Assembly (NCBI RefSeq): GCF_000426285.1
Contig: NZ_AUFB01000015.1
Coordinates: 82,875-146,874, forward strand
Reading direction: 5' to 3'
DNA: 64,000 bases
DNA from: Rhizobium leucaenae USDA 9039
GTDB lineage: Bacteria > Pseudomonadota > Alphaproteobacteria > Rhizobiales > Rhizobiaceae
Both the position numbers and the translations under genes were made by a program. The notes under the pieces are model-generated. The model saw only the letters and a list, made by a program, of their open reading frames with translations. It ran no database searches and had not been told where the DNA came from. Shown here in pieces: positions 17,061 to 27,300 of the stretch. The stretch's first letter is position 1. Every line of letters starts with the position of its first letter.

Positions 17061-17900
17061 ATGACCGCACGTATGGACAAACGCTTTGCCGCTCTGAAGG
17101 CTGAGGGCCGCCCGGCACTCGTCACCTATTTCATGGGTGGCGATCCCGATTACGAGACCTCGCTCGGCATCATGAAGGCACTGCCGGAAGCCGGCGCCGA
17201 CGTCATCGAACTCGGCATGCCCTTTTCCGATCCGATGGCCGACGGCCCGGCGATCCAGCTTGCCGGCCAGCGCGCCCTGAAGGCCGGACAGACGCTGAAG
17301 AAGACGCTGCAGCTCGCCGCCGATTTCCGCAAGACGGATAGCGAAACGCCGATCGTGATGATGGGCTACTACAATCCGATCTATATCTATGGCGTCGAGA
17401 AGTTTCTCGACGACGCAATTGCCGCTGGGATCGACGGCCTTATCGTCGTCGATCTGCCACCGGAAATGGATGATGAACTCTGCATCCCGGCGATCCGCAA
17501 AGGCATCAATTTCATTCGGCTCGCGACACCGACCACCGACGACAAGCGCCTGCCGACCGTTCTCAACAACACCTCCGGCTTTGTCTATTATGTGTCGATG
17601 AACGGTATCACCGGTTCGGCGCTGCCGAACCCGTCACTGGTCTCCGGCGCCGTCAAGCGCATCAAGCAGCATACGGACCTGCCGGTCTGCGTCGGTTTCG
17701 GCGTCAAGACGGCCGAGCATGCCAAGCTGATCGGCGCCTCCGCCGATGGCGTCGTCGTGGGTACGGCCATCGTCAACCAGATCGCCACCAGCCTGACCAA
17801 GGACGGCAAGGCAACCGCCGACACCATCCAGGCCGTCGCGACGCTGGTGCGCGGTCTCTCGACGGGAACGCGTTCGGCGCGCCTTGTTGCTGCCGAATAG
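17061..17900 (+). CDS. trpA: Tryptophan synthase alpha chain
   Basis: Cleaves indole-3-glycerol phosphate to indole, which is channelled to TrpB. TIM barrel of 279 aa. The catalytic Glu50 (DVIELGMPFSDP) and Asp61 (MADGPAIQ) are both present; the phosphate-binding GFGVKTAEHA and GVVVGTAIV loops lie near the C-terminus. Length is normal. It is followed 90 bp later by accD, as in many alpha- and gammaproteobacteria. Confidence 0.97.
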   Translation: MTARMDKRFAALKAEGRPALVTYFMGGDPDYETSLGIMKALPEAGADVIELGMPFSDPMADGPAIQLAGQRALKAGQTLKKTLQLAADFRKTDSETPIVMMGYYNPIYIYGVEKFLDDAIAAGIDGLIVVDLPPEMDDELCIPAIRKGINFIRLATPTTDDKRLPTVLNNTSGFVYYVSMNGITGSALPNPSLVSGAVKRIKQHTDLPVCVGFGVKTAEHAKLIGASADGVVVGTAIVNQIATSLTKDGKATADTIQAVATLVRGLSTGTRSARLVAAE

Positions 17901-17990
17901 TTTTCCCACATAGGCGGAAGCTTCGACCGGAGTAGGTTGAAGAAACGGCCTGTCCATATCGGTTAATTCAGTCGATCAGGAGTTTTCGAA

Positions 17991-18902
17991 TTGAACTGGA
18001 TCACGAATTACGTCCGCCCGCGGATCAATTCCATGCTGGGCCGCCGCGAAGTGCCGGAAAATCTCTGGATCAAGTGCCCGGAGACCGGCGAGATGGTCTT
18101 CCACAAGGATCTGGAAGACAATAAGTGGGTCATTCCCGCTTCCGGTTTCCATATGAAGATGCCCGCCAAGGCTCGCCTTGCCGATCTCTTCGACAATGGC
18201 GAATATGAAGCGCTGGCGCAGCCGAAGGTCGCGCAGGATCCGCTGAAGTTCCGCGATTCCAAGAAATATACCGACCGCCTGAAGGACAGTCGCGTCAAGA
18301 CCGAGCAGGAAGACACGATTCTCGCTGGTGTCGGCAGGGTTCAGGGTCTGAAGCTCGTCGCTGTCGTGCATGAATTCAATTTCATGGGCGGTTCGCTCGG
18401 CATCGCCGCCGGCGAGGCGATCGTCAAGGCGTTCGAACGCGCCATTGCCGAAAAGTGCCCGCTGGTGATGTTCCCGGCATCGGGCGGGGCGCGCATGCAG
18501 GAAGGCATTCTGTCGCTGATGCAGTTGCCGCGCACGACGGTCGCCGTCGACATGCTGAAGGAAGCTGGCCAGCCCTATATCGTCGTGCTGACCAATCCGA
18601 CGACCGGCGGCGTCACGGCGTCCTACGCCATGCTCGGCGATGTCCATCTTGCGGAACCGGGCGCGGAAATCTGCTTTGCCGGCAAGCGCGTCATCGAACA
18701 GACGATCCGCGAAAAGCTGCCGGAAGGTTTCCAGACCTCGGAATATTTGCTTGAGCACGGTATGGTCGACATGGTCGTCAAGCGCCATGACATCCCCGAC
18801 ACCCTGGCGACGCTGCTGAGGATACTGACCAAGAAGCCGGCGAATGACGTGTCTGCCAAGGACATGAACGGCGCGGCGCTGCCGATGGTGGCGAGGGCCT
18901 GA
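17991..18902 (+). CDS. accD: Acetyl-CoA carboxylase carboxyltransferase beta subunit
   Basis: Beta half of the carboxyltransferase that makes malonyl-CoA for fatty acid synthesis, partner of AccA. 303 aa. The crotonase-fold core is intact, with the motifs PASGGARMQEG and TGGVTASYAMLGD. Two points are odd. The start appears to be TTG at 17991, supported by AGGAG 8 bases upstream and by similarity from the first residues. The N-terminal zinc ribbon is degenerate: only Cys29 (LWIKCPETGEM) remains where the E. coli protein has four cysteines, so it probably binds no zinc. It lies between trpA and folC. Confidence 0.95.
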   Translation: MNWITNYVRPRINSMLGRREVPENLWIKCPETGEMVFHKDLEDNKWVIPASGFHMKMPAKARLADLFDNGEYEALAQPKVAQDPLKFRDSKKYTDRLKDSRVKTEQEDTILAGVGRVQGLKLVAVVHEFNFMGGSLGIAAGEAIVKAFERAIAEKCPLVMFPASGGARMQEGILSLMQLPRTTVAVDMLKEAGQPYIVVLTNPTTGGVTASYAMLGDVHLAEPGAEICFAGKRVIEQTIREKLPEGFQTSEYLLEHGMVDMVVKRHDIPDTLATLLRILTKKPANDVSAKDMNGAALPMVARA

Positions 18903-18936
18903 TTTAGAACGGAAGGCCGAAAGGCGGGGGTGCGGG

Positions 18937-20289
18937 ATGACGGCTATGGATCAATCCGCAATGAGCGAGGCGGCACGCGAAATCGATAAGCTGATGGGAC
19001 TGCATCCCAAAGGCTTCGATCTCTCGCTGGACAGAATCACCCGGCTGCTCGACATCCTCAGCAATCCGCAAAAGAAGTTGCCGCCGGTGATCCATGTCGC
19101 CGGCACCAACGGCAAGGGTTCGGTGACGGCCTTTTGCCGTGCGCTTCTGGAGGCCGGCGGCCTGAGCGTGCATGTCCATACCTCGCCGCATCTCGTCAAT
19201 TGGCACGAGCGTTATCGCATCGGCGTCAAGGGCGGCCGCGGCAAGCTCGTCGATGATGCAGTCTTCGCCGATGTGCTTCGCAGGATTGCCGACGCCAATG
19301 ACGGTCAGAAGATCACGGTCTTCGAAATCCTGACCGCAGCCACTTTCATGCTGTTTGCCGAGCATCCGGCTGATGTCGCGATTATCGAAGTCGGCCTCGG
19401 TGGCCGTTTCGATGCCACCAACGTCATTTCCGATCCGGCCGTCTCGGTGATCATGCCGATCTCGCTCGATCACCAGCCCTACCTTGGCGACCGCGTCGAG
19501 CTGATCGCCGCCGAGAAGGCGGGGATCATGAAACCCGGTCGTCCGGTCGTCATCGGCCATCAGGAATATGATGCCGCATTGGACGTGCTGATATCGACGG
19601 CCGAGCGGCTGCGCTGCCCAACCGCGGTTTTCGGCCAGGATTTTTCCGCCCATGAGGAGTATGGCCGGCTGGTCTATCAGGACGAGTTCGGCCTCGCCGA
19701 CCTGCCGCTGCCGCGCCTGCCGGGCCGGCATCAATATGCCAATGCCGCCGCCGCCATCCGCGCCGTCAAGGCCGCCGGCTTTGTCGTGACCGAGGCGATG
19801 ATGGAAAAGGCGATGACGTCGGTCGAATGGGCGGGTCGCCTGCAGCGGCTGACGGAGGGCAATTTGTTGCCGCACGCGCCTGAAGGCGCGGAAATCTGGG
19901 TTGATGGCGGCCACAATCCCGGCGCCGGAGAGGTGATTGCCGAAGCCATGGCCAATTTCGAGGAGCGGCAGCCGCGGCCGCTGTTCCTGATCACCGGCAT
20001 GATCAATACCAAGGATCCCGTCGGCTATTTCAAGGCGTTCGCCGGCCTCGCGGAAAAGGTCTATTGCGTGCCGATCCGCGGCAGCGATTCGATGATCGAT
20101 CCGGTGGTTCTGGCGGGCGCGGCCTACGACGCTGGCTTGGTGGCCGAGCCGATGTCCGCCGTCGGCCAGGCGCTGGACGCGATCAAAGAGCTGGCCGTGC
20201 CGGATTTACCGGCGCCGCGCATTCTGATCGGCGGCTCGCTTTATCTTGTCGGCGATGTCCTTGCCGATAACGGCACGCCGCCGACGTGA
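18937..20289 (+). CDS. folC: Bifunctional folylpolyglutamate / dihydrofolate synthase
   Basis: ATP-dependent ligase that adds glutamate to dihydropteroate and to folates. 450 aa. The P-loop HVAGTNGKGSVTAF is at about residues 53-66, with VEVGLGGRFDATN and the Mur-ligase-like SLDHQPYLG after it, and a C-terminal ligase domain with WVDGGHNPGA. The ATG at 18937 follows a GGCGGGGG stretch; a second in-frame ATG nine bases on (18946) is possible. It is the last gene of the trp/acc group, with a terminator after it, convergent with trxA. Confidence 0.94.
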   Translation: MTAMDQSAMSEAAREIDKLMGLHPKGFDLSLDRITRLLDILSNPQKKLPPVIHVAGTNGKGSVTAFCRALLEAGGLSVHVHTSPHLVNWHERYRIGVKGGRGKLVDDAVFADVLRRIADANDGQKITVFEILTAATFMLFAEHPADVAIIEVGLGGRFDATNVISDPAVSVIMPISLDHQPYLGDRVELIAAEKAGIMKPGRPVVIGHQEYDAALDVLISTAERLRCPTAVFGQDFSAHEEYGRLVYQDEFGLADLPLPRLPGRHQYANAAAAIRAVKAAGFVVTEAMMEKAMTSVEWAGRLQRLTEGNLLPHAPEGAEIWVDGGHNPGAGEVIAEAMANFEERQPRPLFLITGMINTKDPVGYFKAFAGLAEKVYCVPIRGSDSMIDPVVLAGAAYDAGLVAEPMSAVGQALDAIKELAVPDLPAPRILIGGSLYLVGDVLADNGTPPT

Positions 20290-20304
20290 CAAAATCCAAC
20301 CAAT

Positions 20305-20331
20305 AAAAAGCCCGGTCGAACCGGGCTTTTT
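20305..20331. terminator. Bidirectional terminator between folC and trxA
   Basis: Perfect 12-bp stem AAAAAGCCCGGT (20305-20316) and ACCGGGCTTTTT (20320-20331) around a 3-base loop. The A and T ends give a T run on either strand, serving convergent folC and trxA. Confidence 0.92.
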
Positions 20332-20352
20332 AGTCAATTCAGTCGATACCAA

Positions 20353-20673
20353 TCAAGCGGCACTGGAAATCCAGCTCTGCAGAGCGGTCTTGGGAGCGGC
20401 GCCAACCTTGATGTCGGCAACTTCGCCGGCCTTGAACATGGCAAGCGTCGGGATCGAGCGAACGCCGAACTGGGCAGCCAGTTCCGGGTTTTCATCGATG
20501 TTGAGCTTGGCGACCTTCACCTTGCCTTCGAACTGCACAGCGAGCTCTTCGAGAGCAGGCGCAATCATCTTGCACGGACCGCACCATTCGGCCCAGAAAT
20601 CAACGACGACAGGCTCTGCGGACTGCAGGACTTCGGCAGCGAAGTTGGAGGTATCGACTTTCACGGTAGCCAT
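20353..20673 (-). CDS. trxA: Thioredoxin
   Basis: Cytoplasmic thiol-disulfide oxidoreductase of 106 aa, normal length. The active site WCGPC has redox Cys31 and Cys34, the cis-Pro is in RSIPTLAMF, and the buried Asp is in VVVDFWAEW. It is the last gene of the minus-strand group divL-tsaE/amgK-murU-addB-addA-trxA, 75 bp after addA, and is convergent with folC with a shared terminator. A GGAG site lies just upstream of the ATG at 20673. Confidence 0.97.
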   Translation of the reverse strand: MATVKVDTSNFAAEVLQSAEPVVVDFWAEWCGPCKMIAPALEELAVQFEGKVKVAKLNIDENPELAAQFGVRSIPTLAMFKAGEVADIKVGAAPKTALQSWISSAA

Positions 20674-20748
20674 AGGCTGCTCCTTACCAGGATTTGCGGG
20701 TTGCTAGATATGTGATGGTGCGGTGCCCAAATTTCAATATTTGGTATT

Positions 20749-23700
20749 TCACTTTGTTTTGAGCTCCGCAAGCGCCAATGCGAGTGCTTCTTGGGAGAGC
20801 GTGTGGATCGAGGCGTTCTCGGTATAGACGAGCACGCAATCGATGCGTTTGCCGGGATAAAGCGGCGAAAGGATCTCGCGATAGATGGCAAGCTGTGCGC
20901 GGTGGGCGAAGGGAATCTCTTCCGCGACACGCGGCGGCACGCGATTCGTCTTGTAGTCTAGGACGACCACGCGGTCGTCGAGCACGGTCAGCCGGTCGAT
21001 ACGGCCGGAGACGGCATAGTTTTGATCGCCGAGCGTCAGCGTACCCATGATCGAGACTTCCGCTTGGGCATGGGCGCTGAAAACCCCCTGCAGGTCTGTG
21101 TGCGACAACAGCGCCATCACCGATCCGATCAGCGCTTCGCGCTCGGCCTGCGGCCAGAAGCGTGCGGCTCGTTCGGCATAGCGCCGCGCGGCATCGGCGC
21201 GATCTGCCGGCGCGATCTCCGGCAATGTCTGCAGCATGCGGTGGATGAAGCGGCCCTTTTCCAGCGAGCGATCCGATTTGGTCTTCTCGGTGAACAGCGG
21301 CGAGGCGACAAGCAGATTGTCGGCCTCGTCGTCGATAATAGTGCCGGCGCCGGACGGGCTGAGCGGCCGGGGCAGGTTTCGCTGCGGCGGCAGCGGCCGG
21401 CTCAGTCCCGCCGGTAGCGCTCCTCGGTCCACGGCCGCTTCCACCTGTTCCGTATGCTCGAATCTGCGTTCGACCTGGGTAACGCGCCAGCTCAGACCCT
21501 GCCATTGGCCGTCCGGTCCGGAGAAAGTGACCGGGGTGCAGCGCTCGCCATCCTGGCGCAGTGTCCTGCAAATCATGGCATGCCATGTATCGGCGTTTTC
21601 GCGAATGCCGCGATAGCCGCAGACGATCAGCCGGTCGGCGGCGCGTGTCATGCCGACATAGAGCAGGCGGCGATATTCCTCTTCCGCGAGGGATTGCAGC
21701 CGCGCTACGCCGGCCTGTGTCAGCGAATTGGCGAGCGCGCTGACCGGCACCCAGACCGGCAGCGGAATTTCGCCTTTACCGGTCTCGATCAGCCGCAGCT
21801 TGGGCAAATGCGTATGGGTAAAGGCTTTGCCGCCGCCATCGACGAGGAAAACGATCGGCGCTTCCAAGCCCTTGGAAGCATGCACTGTCATGATCCGCAC
21901 CTCGTTGCGGCCCTTGTCCTGTTCACGCTTCACGGTCGGCGCTTCCAGCTCCAGCGTCGAGATGAAGGATTGCAGGCCCGGCAGGCCGGAGGTTTCGTGG
22001 TCCAGCGTGAAGGTCAGGAACTCATCGAGGATGTCGCTGACCTCCGTGCCGAGCCGCGCCAGGAACTGCCGCCGACCGCCGAAGCTGCCGAGAACGCGCG
22101 CGTAGAAGTCATGCACGGACAGACATTTAGAGAGCGCAAGGAAGGTTTTCAGCCGGTCGACCGCATGGCGGAAGCGCTCATTGCCGTCATCGGCGAACCT
22201 CTGCAGATGGCTCCAGACGCTTTCATCATCGCCGCGATAGGCTGCGACCGCGAAAACATCGTTTTCACTAAGATCGAACAGCGGGCTTTTCAAAAGTGCC
22301 GCCAGCGAAAGATCGTCTTCCGGCAGCAGCAGGAAACGGCCAAGCGCCAAAAGGTCCTGGATGGCGATGTGGCTGGTCAGTACCAAGCGGTCGGCACCGG
22401 CGACGGGGATATTGTTGCGCCGCTTTAAGGCCCGGGTCAGCGCATTGACGAAGCTGTCGCGCTTGCGCACCAGCACCAGGATATCGCCGGCCTCGATGAA
22501 GCGGGCCTTTCCCTTCTCGATGATCGTCTCGCGGCCAATGATGTTGCCGATCGTCTGTGCCATGCGCCGCGCCAGGATCGCCGCCGGCGCGCTTTCCGGC
22601 GTCGAATCGAAGGGTGCCGTCCAGTCCTCTTGCTTCGCCAGCGGCTCCGGCGCAATCATCTCCCAGAGATCGACGGCGCCCGGATGACCGATGCGGCTGG
22701 AGCGGTGCACGACCGGCTCGGCGGCGGCGCTGAGGCCGCGGGCGTTTTCGGGCGCCGTGAAGACATGATCGACGGCCGCCAGCACATCGGCGGTCGAACG
22801 GAAGGAGAGCGGCAGGCGGATCGACGAAAACTGCTGGCCGCTGTTATCCACGCGCCGCCGCGTCCGATCGCTTTCCTCGGAGAAGCGCTCTGGCCGCGCT
22901 CCCTGGAAGGAATAGATCGACTGTTTTTCGTCGCCGACCGCAAAGATGGTCCGGAGGGTCGGGCGCGCGCTTTCGCCAGAGAAGAAATCCTCCGCCAGCG
23001 ATTGGATGACACTCCATTGGATAGGACTGGTGTCCTGCGCTTCATCGACGAGGATATGGTCTATGCCCTGGTCCAACTTGTAGTGGATCCAGGGGCCGAC
23101 ATCCTTCTTGATCAGAAGATCGGCGGTACGGGTGATCAGGTCTTCGAAATCGAGTTGGCTGCGCCGCTTCTTCAAGTCTTCGTAGTCGCGGTTCAGCCGG
23201 TCGGCGAGTGTGAGCGCCGCGCGTGTGGCGCGATACATTCGCATCAGCTTCAGCCGGTCGCGACACGTGACGACATGCGCGCGGGCGGCGGCAACGGCGT
23301 CGGCCAGCGCAGGAGCATCCGCCAGCATCGCCTTGACGAGAAACTGATTGTCCGACTTCGGCTCGCCCTTGCCGGTCAGCATGACCTTCTCGAGGATTTC
23401 CGCGCGGATGATCGGGTTGGTTTCGCGTTTGGCAACGCGCAGCCCGTAGGCGATATCCAGTGCCTTTGCTCCGCCCTTGAGATCGGCAAGGGTCAGATAA
23501 AGCTCCAGCATCGAACCGCAAAGACCGGGCAGCGGCCAATATTGCTCCGCGATACCCGCTTCCGTGTCATCGGGAGAAAGACCGAGGTGGACGAGTAGAG
23601 CAGCTTCGATGCCGCCGTTGCGTTCAGCTTCCGCCGTGAAGCGGCGGATAGGGTTGCGGTTGGCGACGATCTCGCTGAGCAGTGTCTCCAAGCCAGATTC

Positions 23701-24315
23701 GTCGCCGAGATCGAGCACATAGGCGAAGGCCTCGGCAAGTTCGGCATTCGGATGTTGCGGCGTTGCCGTCAGCAGCGACCGACGGGCGTCATCCAGCAGG
23801 GTCGCTGCGGCGCGATCGTCGAGAACCGAGAAATGGCCGGCGACATTGGCTTCCAGCGGAAATTGATGCAGCAGCGCCTCGCAGAAGGCGTGGATCGTCT
23901 GGATCTTCAGCCCGCCCGGCGTCTCCAGCGCCTTGGCAAAGAGGCGGCGTGCCTCGGCAAGTTTCAAGAGGCCCGGCTCCGCACCTTCGATCTCGGCGAT
24001 CCGCGCCTTCAGCTCCTCGTCCGGCAATGTTGCCCAGGCGGCGAGCCGATCGAAAACGCGGTTCGACATTTCGGAGGCGGCGGCCTTAGTATAAGTGAGG
24101 CAGAGAATGGCCGACGGCCGCGCGCCGGCAAGCAGCAGGCGGATGACGCGCTGCGTCAGTACATGCGTCTTGCCGGAACCGGCATTGGCCGAGACCCAGG
24201 CGGATCGTTCCGGATCGGAGGCAATGGATTGCTGCACCGTCGTCCAGCCGATCCAGACGCCGGGATCGTCGCTGTCAGGCAGGGCGGCCAGCTCGCCGTT
24301 GGAAAGCTCACTCAT
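20749..24315 (-). CDS. addA: Double-strand break repair helicase-nuclease AddA
   Basis: Large subunit of the AddAB helicase-nuclease, which resects DNA double-strand ends for RecA loading, the RecBCD equivalent in this group. 1188 aa. The UvrD/Rep helicase part has the Walker A ANAGSGKT (43-50), Walker B ILVDEAQDTSPIQW and motif FAVGDEKQSIYSFQGA. The C-terminal RecB-type nuclease has VVVLDYKTNR near residue 1135. The ATG at 24315 overlaps the addB stop by 8 bases and follows GGAGGGAGG; an in-frame ATG 75 bases upstream lies inside addB and is less likely. Confidence 0.95.
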   Translation of the reverse strand: MSELSNGELAALPDSDDPGVWIGWTTVQQSIASDPERSAWVSANAGSGKTHVLTQRVIRLLLAGARPSAILCLTYTKAAASEMSNRVFDRLAAWATLPDEELKARIAEIEGAEPGLLKLAEARRLFAKALETPGGLKIQTIHAFCEALLHQFPLEANVAGHFSVLDDRAAATLLDDARRSLLTATPQHPNAELAEAFAYVLDLGDESGLETLLSEIVANRNPIRRFTAEAERNGGIEAALLVHLGLSPDDTEAGIAEQYWPLPGLCGSMLELYLTLADLKGGAKALDIAYGLRVAKRETNPIIRAEILEKVMLTGKGEPKSDNQFLVKAMLADAPALADAVAAARAHVVTCRDRLKLMRMYRATRAALTLADRLNRDYEDLKKRRSQLDFEDLITRTADLLIKKDVGPWIHYKLDQGIDHILVDEAQDTSPIQWSVIQSLAEDFFSGESARPTLRTIFAVGDEKQSIYSFQGARPERFSEESDRTRRRVDNSGQQFSSIRLPLSFRSTADVLAAVDHVFTAPENARGLSAAAEPVVHRSSRIGHPGAVDLWEMIAPEPLAKQEDWTAPFDSTPESAPAAILARRMAQTIGNIIGRETIIEKGKARFIEAGDILVLVRKRDSFVNALTRALKRRNNIPVAGADRLVLTSHIAIQDLLALGRFLLLPEDDLSLAALLKSPLFDLSENDVFAVAAYRGDDESVWSHLQRFADDGNERFRHAVDRLKTFLALSKCLSVHDFYARVLGSFGGRRQFLARLGTEVSDILDEFLTFTLDHETSGLPGLQSFISTLELEAPTVKREQDKGRNEVRIMTVHASKGLEAPIVFLVDGGGKAFTHTHLPKLRLIETGKGEIPLPVWVPVSALANSLTQAGVARLQSLAEEEYRRLLYVGMTRAADRLIVCGYRGIRENADTWHAMICRTLRQDGERCTPVTFSGPDGQWQGLSWRVTQVERRFEHTEQVEAAVDRGALPAGLSRPLPPQRNLPRPLSPSGAGTIIDDEADNLLVASPLFTEKTKSDRSLEKGRFIHRMLQTLPEIAPADRADAARRYAERAARFWPQAEREALIGSVMALLSHTDLQGVFSAHAQAEVSIMGTLTLGDQNYAVSGRIDRLTVLDDRVVVLDYKTNRVPPRVAEEIPFAHRAQLAIYREILSPLYPGKRIDCVLVYTENASIHTLSQEALALALAELKTK

Positions 24316-27300
24316 CGCCGCCTCCCTCCTGCTCGGTCTCCGCCGTCGACCATTCGGAGACGCGAGCGAGATGGTCGTAATCGCCGCCATATTCGAATTG
24401 CTGGGCAGGGATCAGCCGTGACGAGAAGCCCTTTTCGCCGGATTGCAGCAGGGCGACGAATTTGACGAGCTGGTCCATCGACTCTTCAGCCAGATCCATA
24501 GCCGACTTTGTTTCCGTCTTGCCGCTGCGGCCGGACAGTTCATTGTTGACCTGATCGACCTTGAAGCGATCGCCGGGCCTCAGCCGGACATAGAGCAGGT
24601 TTTCCGGAACGAGCGGGCCGACAGTGCGGAAAGCACCGGCCTTCAGTGCATAGGCTTCCAGCGCCAATTGCGGATCGAGCAGCGCGCGGGCCTGCGCCGG
24701 CGAGGGATTGTAGCCGGTCTTGTAGTCGATGATATCAGCGGCTTTGCTGCCTTTGAAATCGATGCGGTCGGCAACGCCGGTCAGGCGGATGCCGATCGGC
24801 TCGATCTCGACGCCGGCCGGCACTTCCGTTACCGTCGTGCGGATCTCCGGCCGTCGCTCCGCTTCCCAGGCGAGGAAGGCACGCGCCACTTCGCGGAAAC
24901 GTGGTCGCCAGACGCTGTCGATATGAACAGGCAATTGTTCGGCGTCGAAAAGCTCGGCGACGATGCGATCCATAGCCAGCGATGCATCCGGTGTTCCCGC
25001 GATATGACCTTCACGGATGAAGCGATCGATGATCTTATGATAGAGCGTGCCGCGCTCGGCCGGACCCGGGTCGCGGTTGAAGGGAGCGATCGGATCGAGC
25101 CGCAGGACACGTCGGGCATAGATCGCATAGGGATCGCGGCGAAGGCGGCCGACCTCGCTGAAGGAATAGCTTTTCGGCTGCAGCTCGGCCGGCGGTTTCG
25201 GAGAGGGCCTTGCCGCCGGGGCCTGGTTTTCGCCTTCGTCGATCATCCCGGCCCAATGGCGGTATTGATCGCCGCGCGCTTTTAATTCTGCCGCAAACGT
25301 CTTGCCGCCCAGTGCCATCAGACGCTGCAGCCATCGTGATGCCACTGTCGGGGTCGAGCCCTGTCGCAATGCGCGCGAATAGATCAGGTCGCGCGTCCCG
25401 TTCGCCATCTCGAAATCGTGGGCGAGCTGGCCGATGCGGCGCTCCGGCGGTTCCAGGCCGATCTCGGTCTTCATCGTACGGGAGATGAAGGGATTGTTGG
25501 CGGTCTGGCCCGGCCAGGAGCCTTCATTGAGCCCGCCGAGGATCAGTGTATCGACGCTTTGCAGGCGTGCTTCCAGCGTGCCGAAGATAAACAGGCGGGG
25601 GTGGCTCAATGCCCGAGGCTTGACCGCCTGTCCGGCAGAGAGCGCAGCCATGATATCGATCCACTGCGGCCCATTCGCTTCGAGCTGGCCGTCGGTGCCC
25701 ATGACCTCCTTCAGCAGGCTCGCGAGCGTATCTCCGGCCTCGCCCGACCAGAGCGCGGCCAGATTGCCGCGCTCATCGGCGGCAACGGCTTCAAGGGCGC
25801 CCCCCGTCCGGTCGGCCCATTCGGAAAGGGTAGGAAGTCCGGCGGTTGATGGTGACAGCGCCGAGGTCAGCGGCTCGCATGCCGCTGTGATCTTGCGGGC
25901 CAGCGCGTGCGCATGCTCCACGGCTTCCGGGGACAGGGATTTGCGCCACTGCGGCGGATGACGGTCCATCGCCTGTTCGGTGAGCTGTCGGTCGAGTAGG
26001 GATTCCAGCGCGCCGATATCGACCTCAGCGATGCCGCCCCTCAAGGCGAGGATTTCCAGCGCATCGACGCCAAGCTGCAACGCATCCGGCCCAAGGCCGA
26101 AACGGGCGAGGGGGTGCTTCATGAGCGACACGATGGCAACGGGGTCACCAGGGCGAAGCGTCGCCTCCAGCAGCAATTGCAGCAGCGTTCCTTGGGGCGT
26201 GGCGGCAAGGGGTGTGCCGGCCGAATCGTCGGCGGTGATGCCGAAGCGGGCGAGCTCCCCCGTCACGCGCCGCGCGAGGTTACGGTCGGTCGTGATCAGC
26301 GCCGCTTGGCTTTCGCCGCCGTTGCGCCCCGGCTTATCCAGCGCGAGCCGCAAGGCGATGGCGATCGCCGTCGCCTCCTCACGCTCGTTCGTTGCCTCGA
26401 TCAGGGCGACCTCGGCGAAGGCTCGTGCAACAGCGTCCGGTGCCAGTGTCTTTTGCCATGCGCCCCAGCCGCTGGTCGCTTTCGCCGGCGCCAGCGCGTG
26501 CGACAGGACCTCGGCGCGCATTTGCATGCTTTCCGGCGCTTCGGCAACGGTTTGCACATCGCTTCGCTCCACGCGCAGCCGCTTCAGCAGCAGCGACAGG
26601 CCATATTGGGAATGGCTGCGTGTTGTTGGATCGACCGTTCCACTGATGCCCGTCTCCGGAGCCACGAGTCGCCAGTCCTCTTCCGGCATCGTGAGATCGA
26701 GCCCAGGCAGCACGATGACCCCCTGCGGCAGCGAAGCGACGGCGGCAATCAGTTCGGCCGTCGCAGGCACGGAGCCGGTCGAGCCGGCGATGATGATCGG
26801 CCCGCTATGCTGCATCGTGGCAAGCCGCTTGGCTTCGGCGCGCAGAATGGCATTGCGGTTGCGGGCTGCGGAAGATCTGCCGAGTTCTTCCAGCCGCGCC
26901 GGCCAGAAGGTGCTGGCGATCTGCAGGAATTCGGTGGTCAATTGCCACCAGAGCGCATGGTCCTCGGCACTGAGATTGGCAAGCTCAGCCCAGTCGCGAT
27001 CCTCGGTCTCGATGGAATCGATGAGTTCGGCCAGATTGCGCGCCAGCCAGATGGCATCTGCCGGGCTTGCGGGGGCGACGAGCGGCGAATCCGAATGAAT
27101 GTCGCGAACGATCTGCGGTAGCCTGTTGCGCCAGGCAAGGATCAGCCGCGCCAGTTCCAAGAGCCGCGCTGTATTGGCAAGCGGCTGCGCCAGGTCGGCG
27201 GTGACGGGCAAGGTCTCTTCGAAATAGCCGCTATCATCGTCCGTCTCGCCGAGCGGGCGGATCACCGGCAGGATCGCCGAGCGGCCGCCCAACAGATCGA

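Noticed and set aside
15647..17125. Open frame of 492 codons opposite trpB
   Set aside because: Antisense shadow of a well-conserved gene, with composition typical of such mirrors (Asp/Gly/Arg/His-rich) and no domain.
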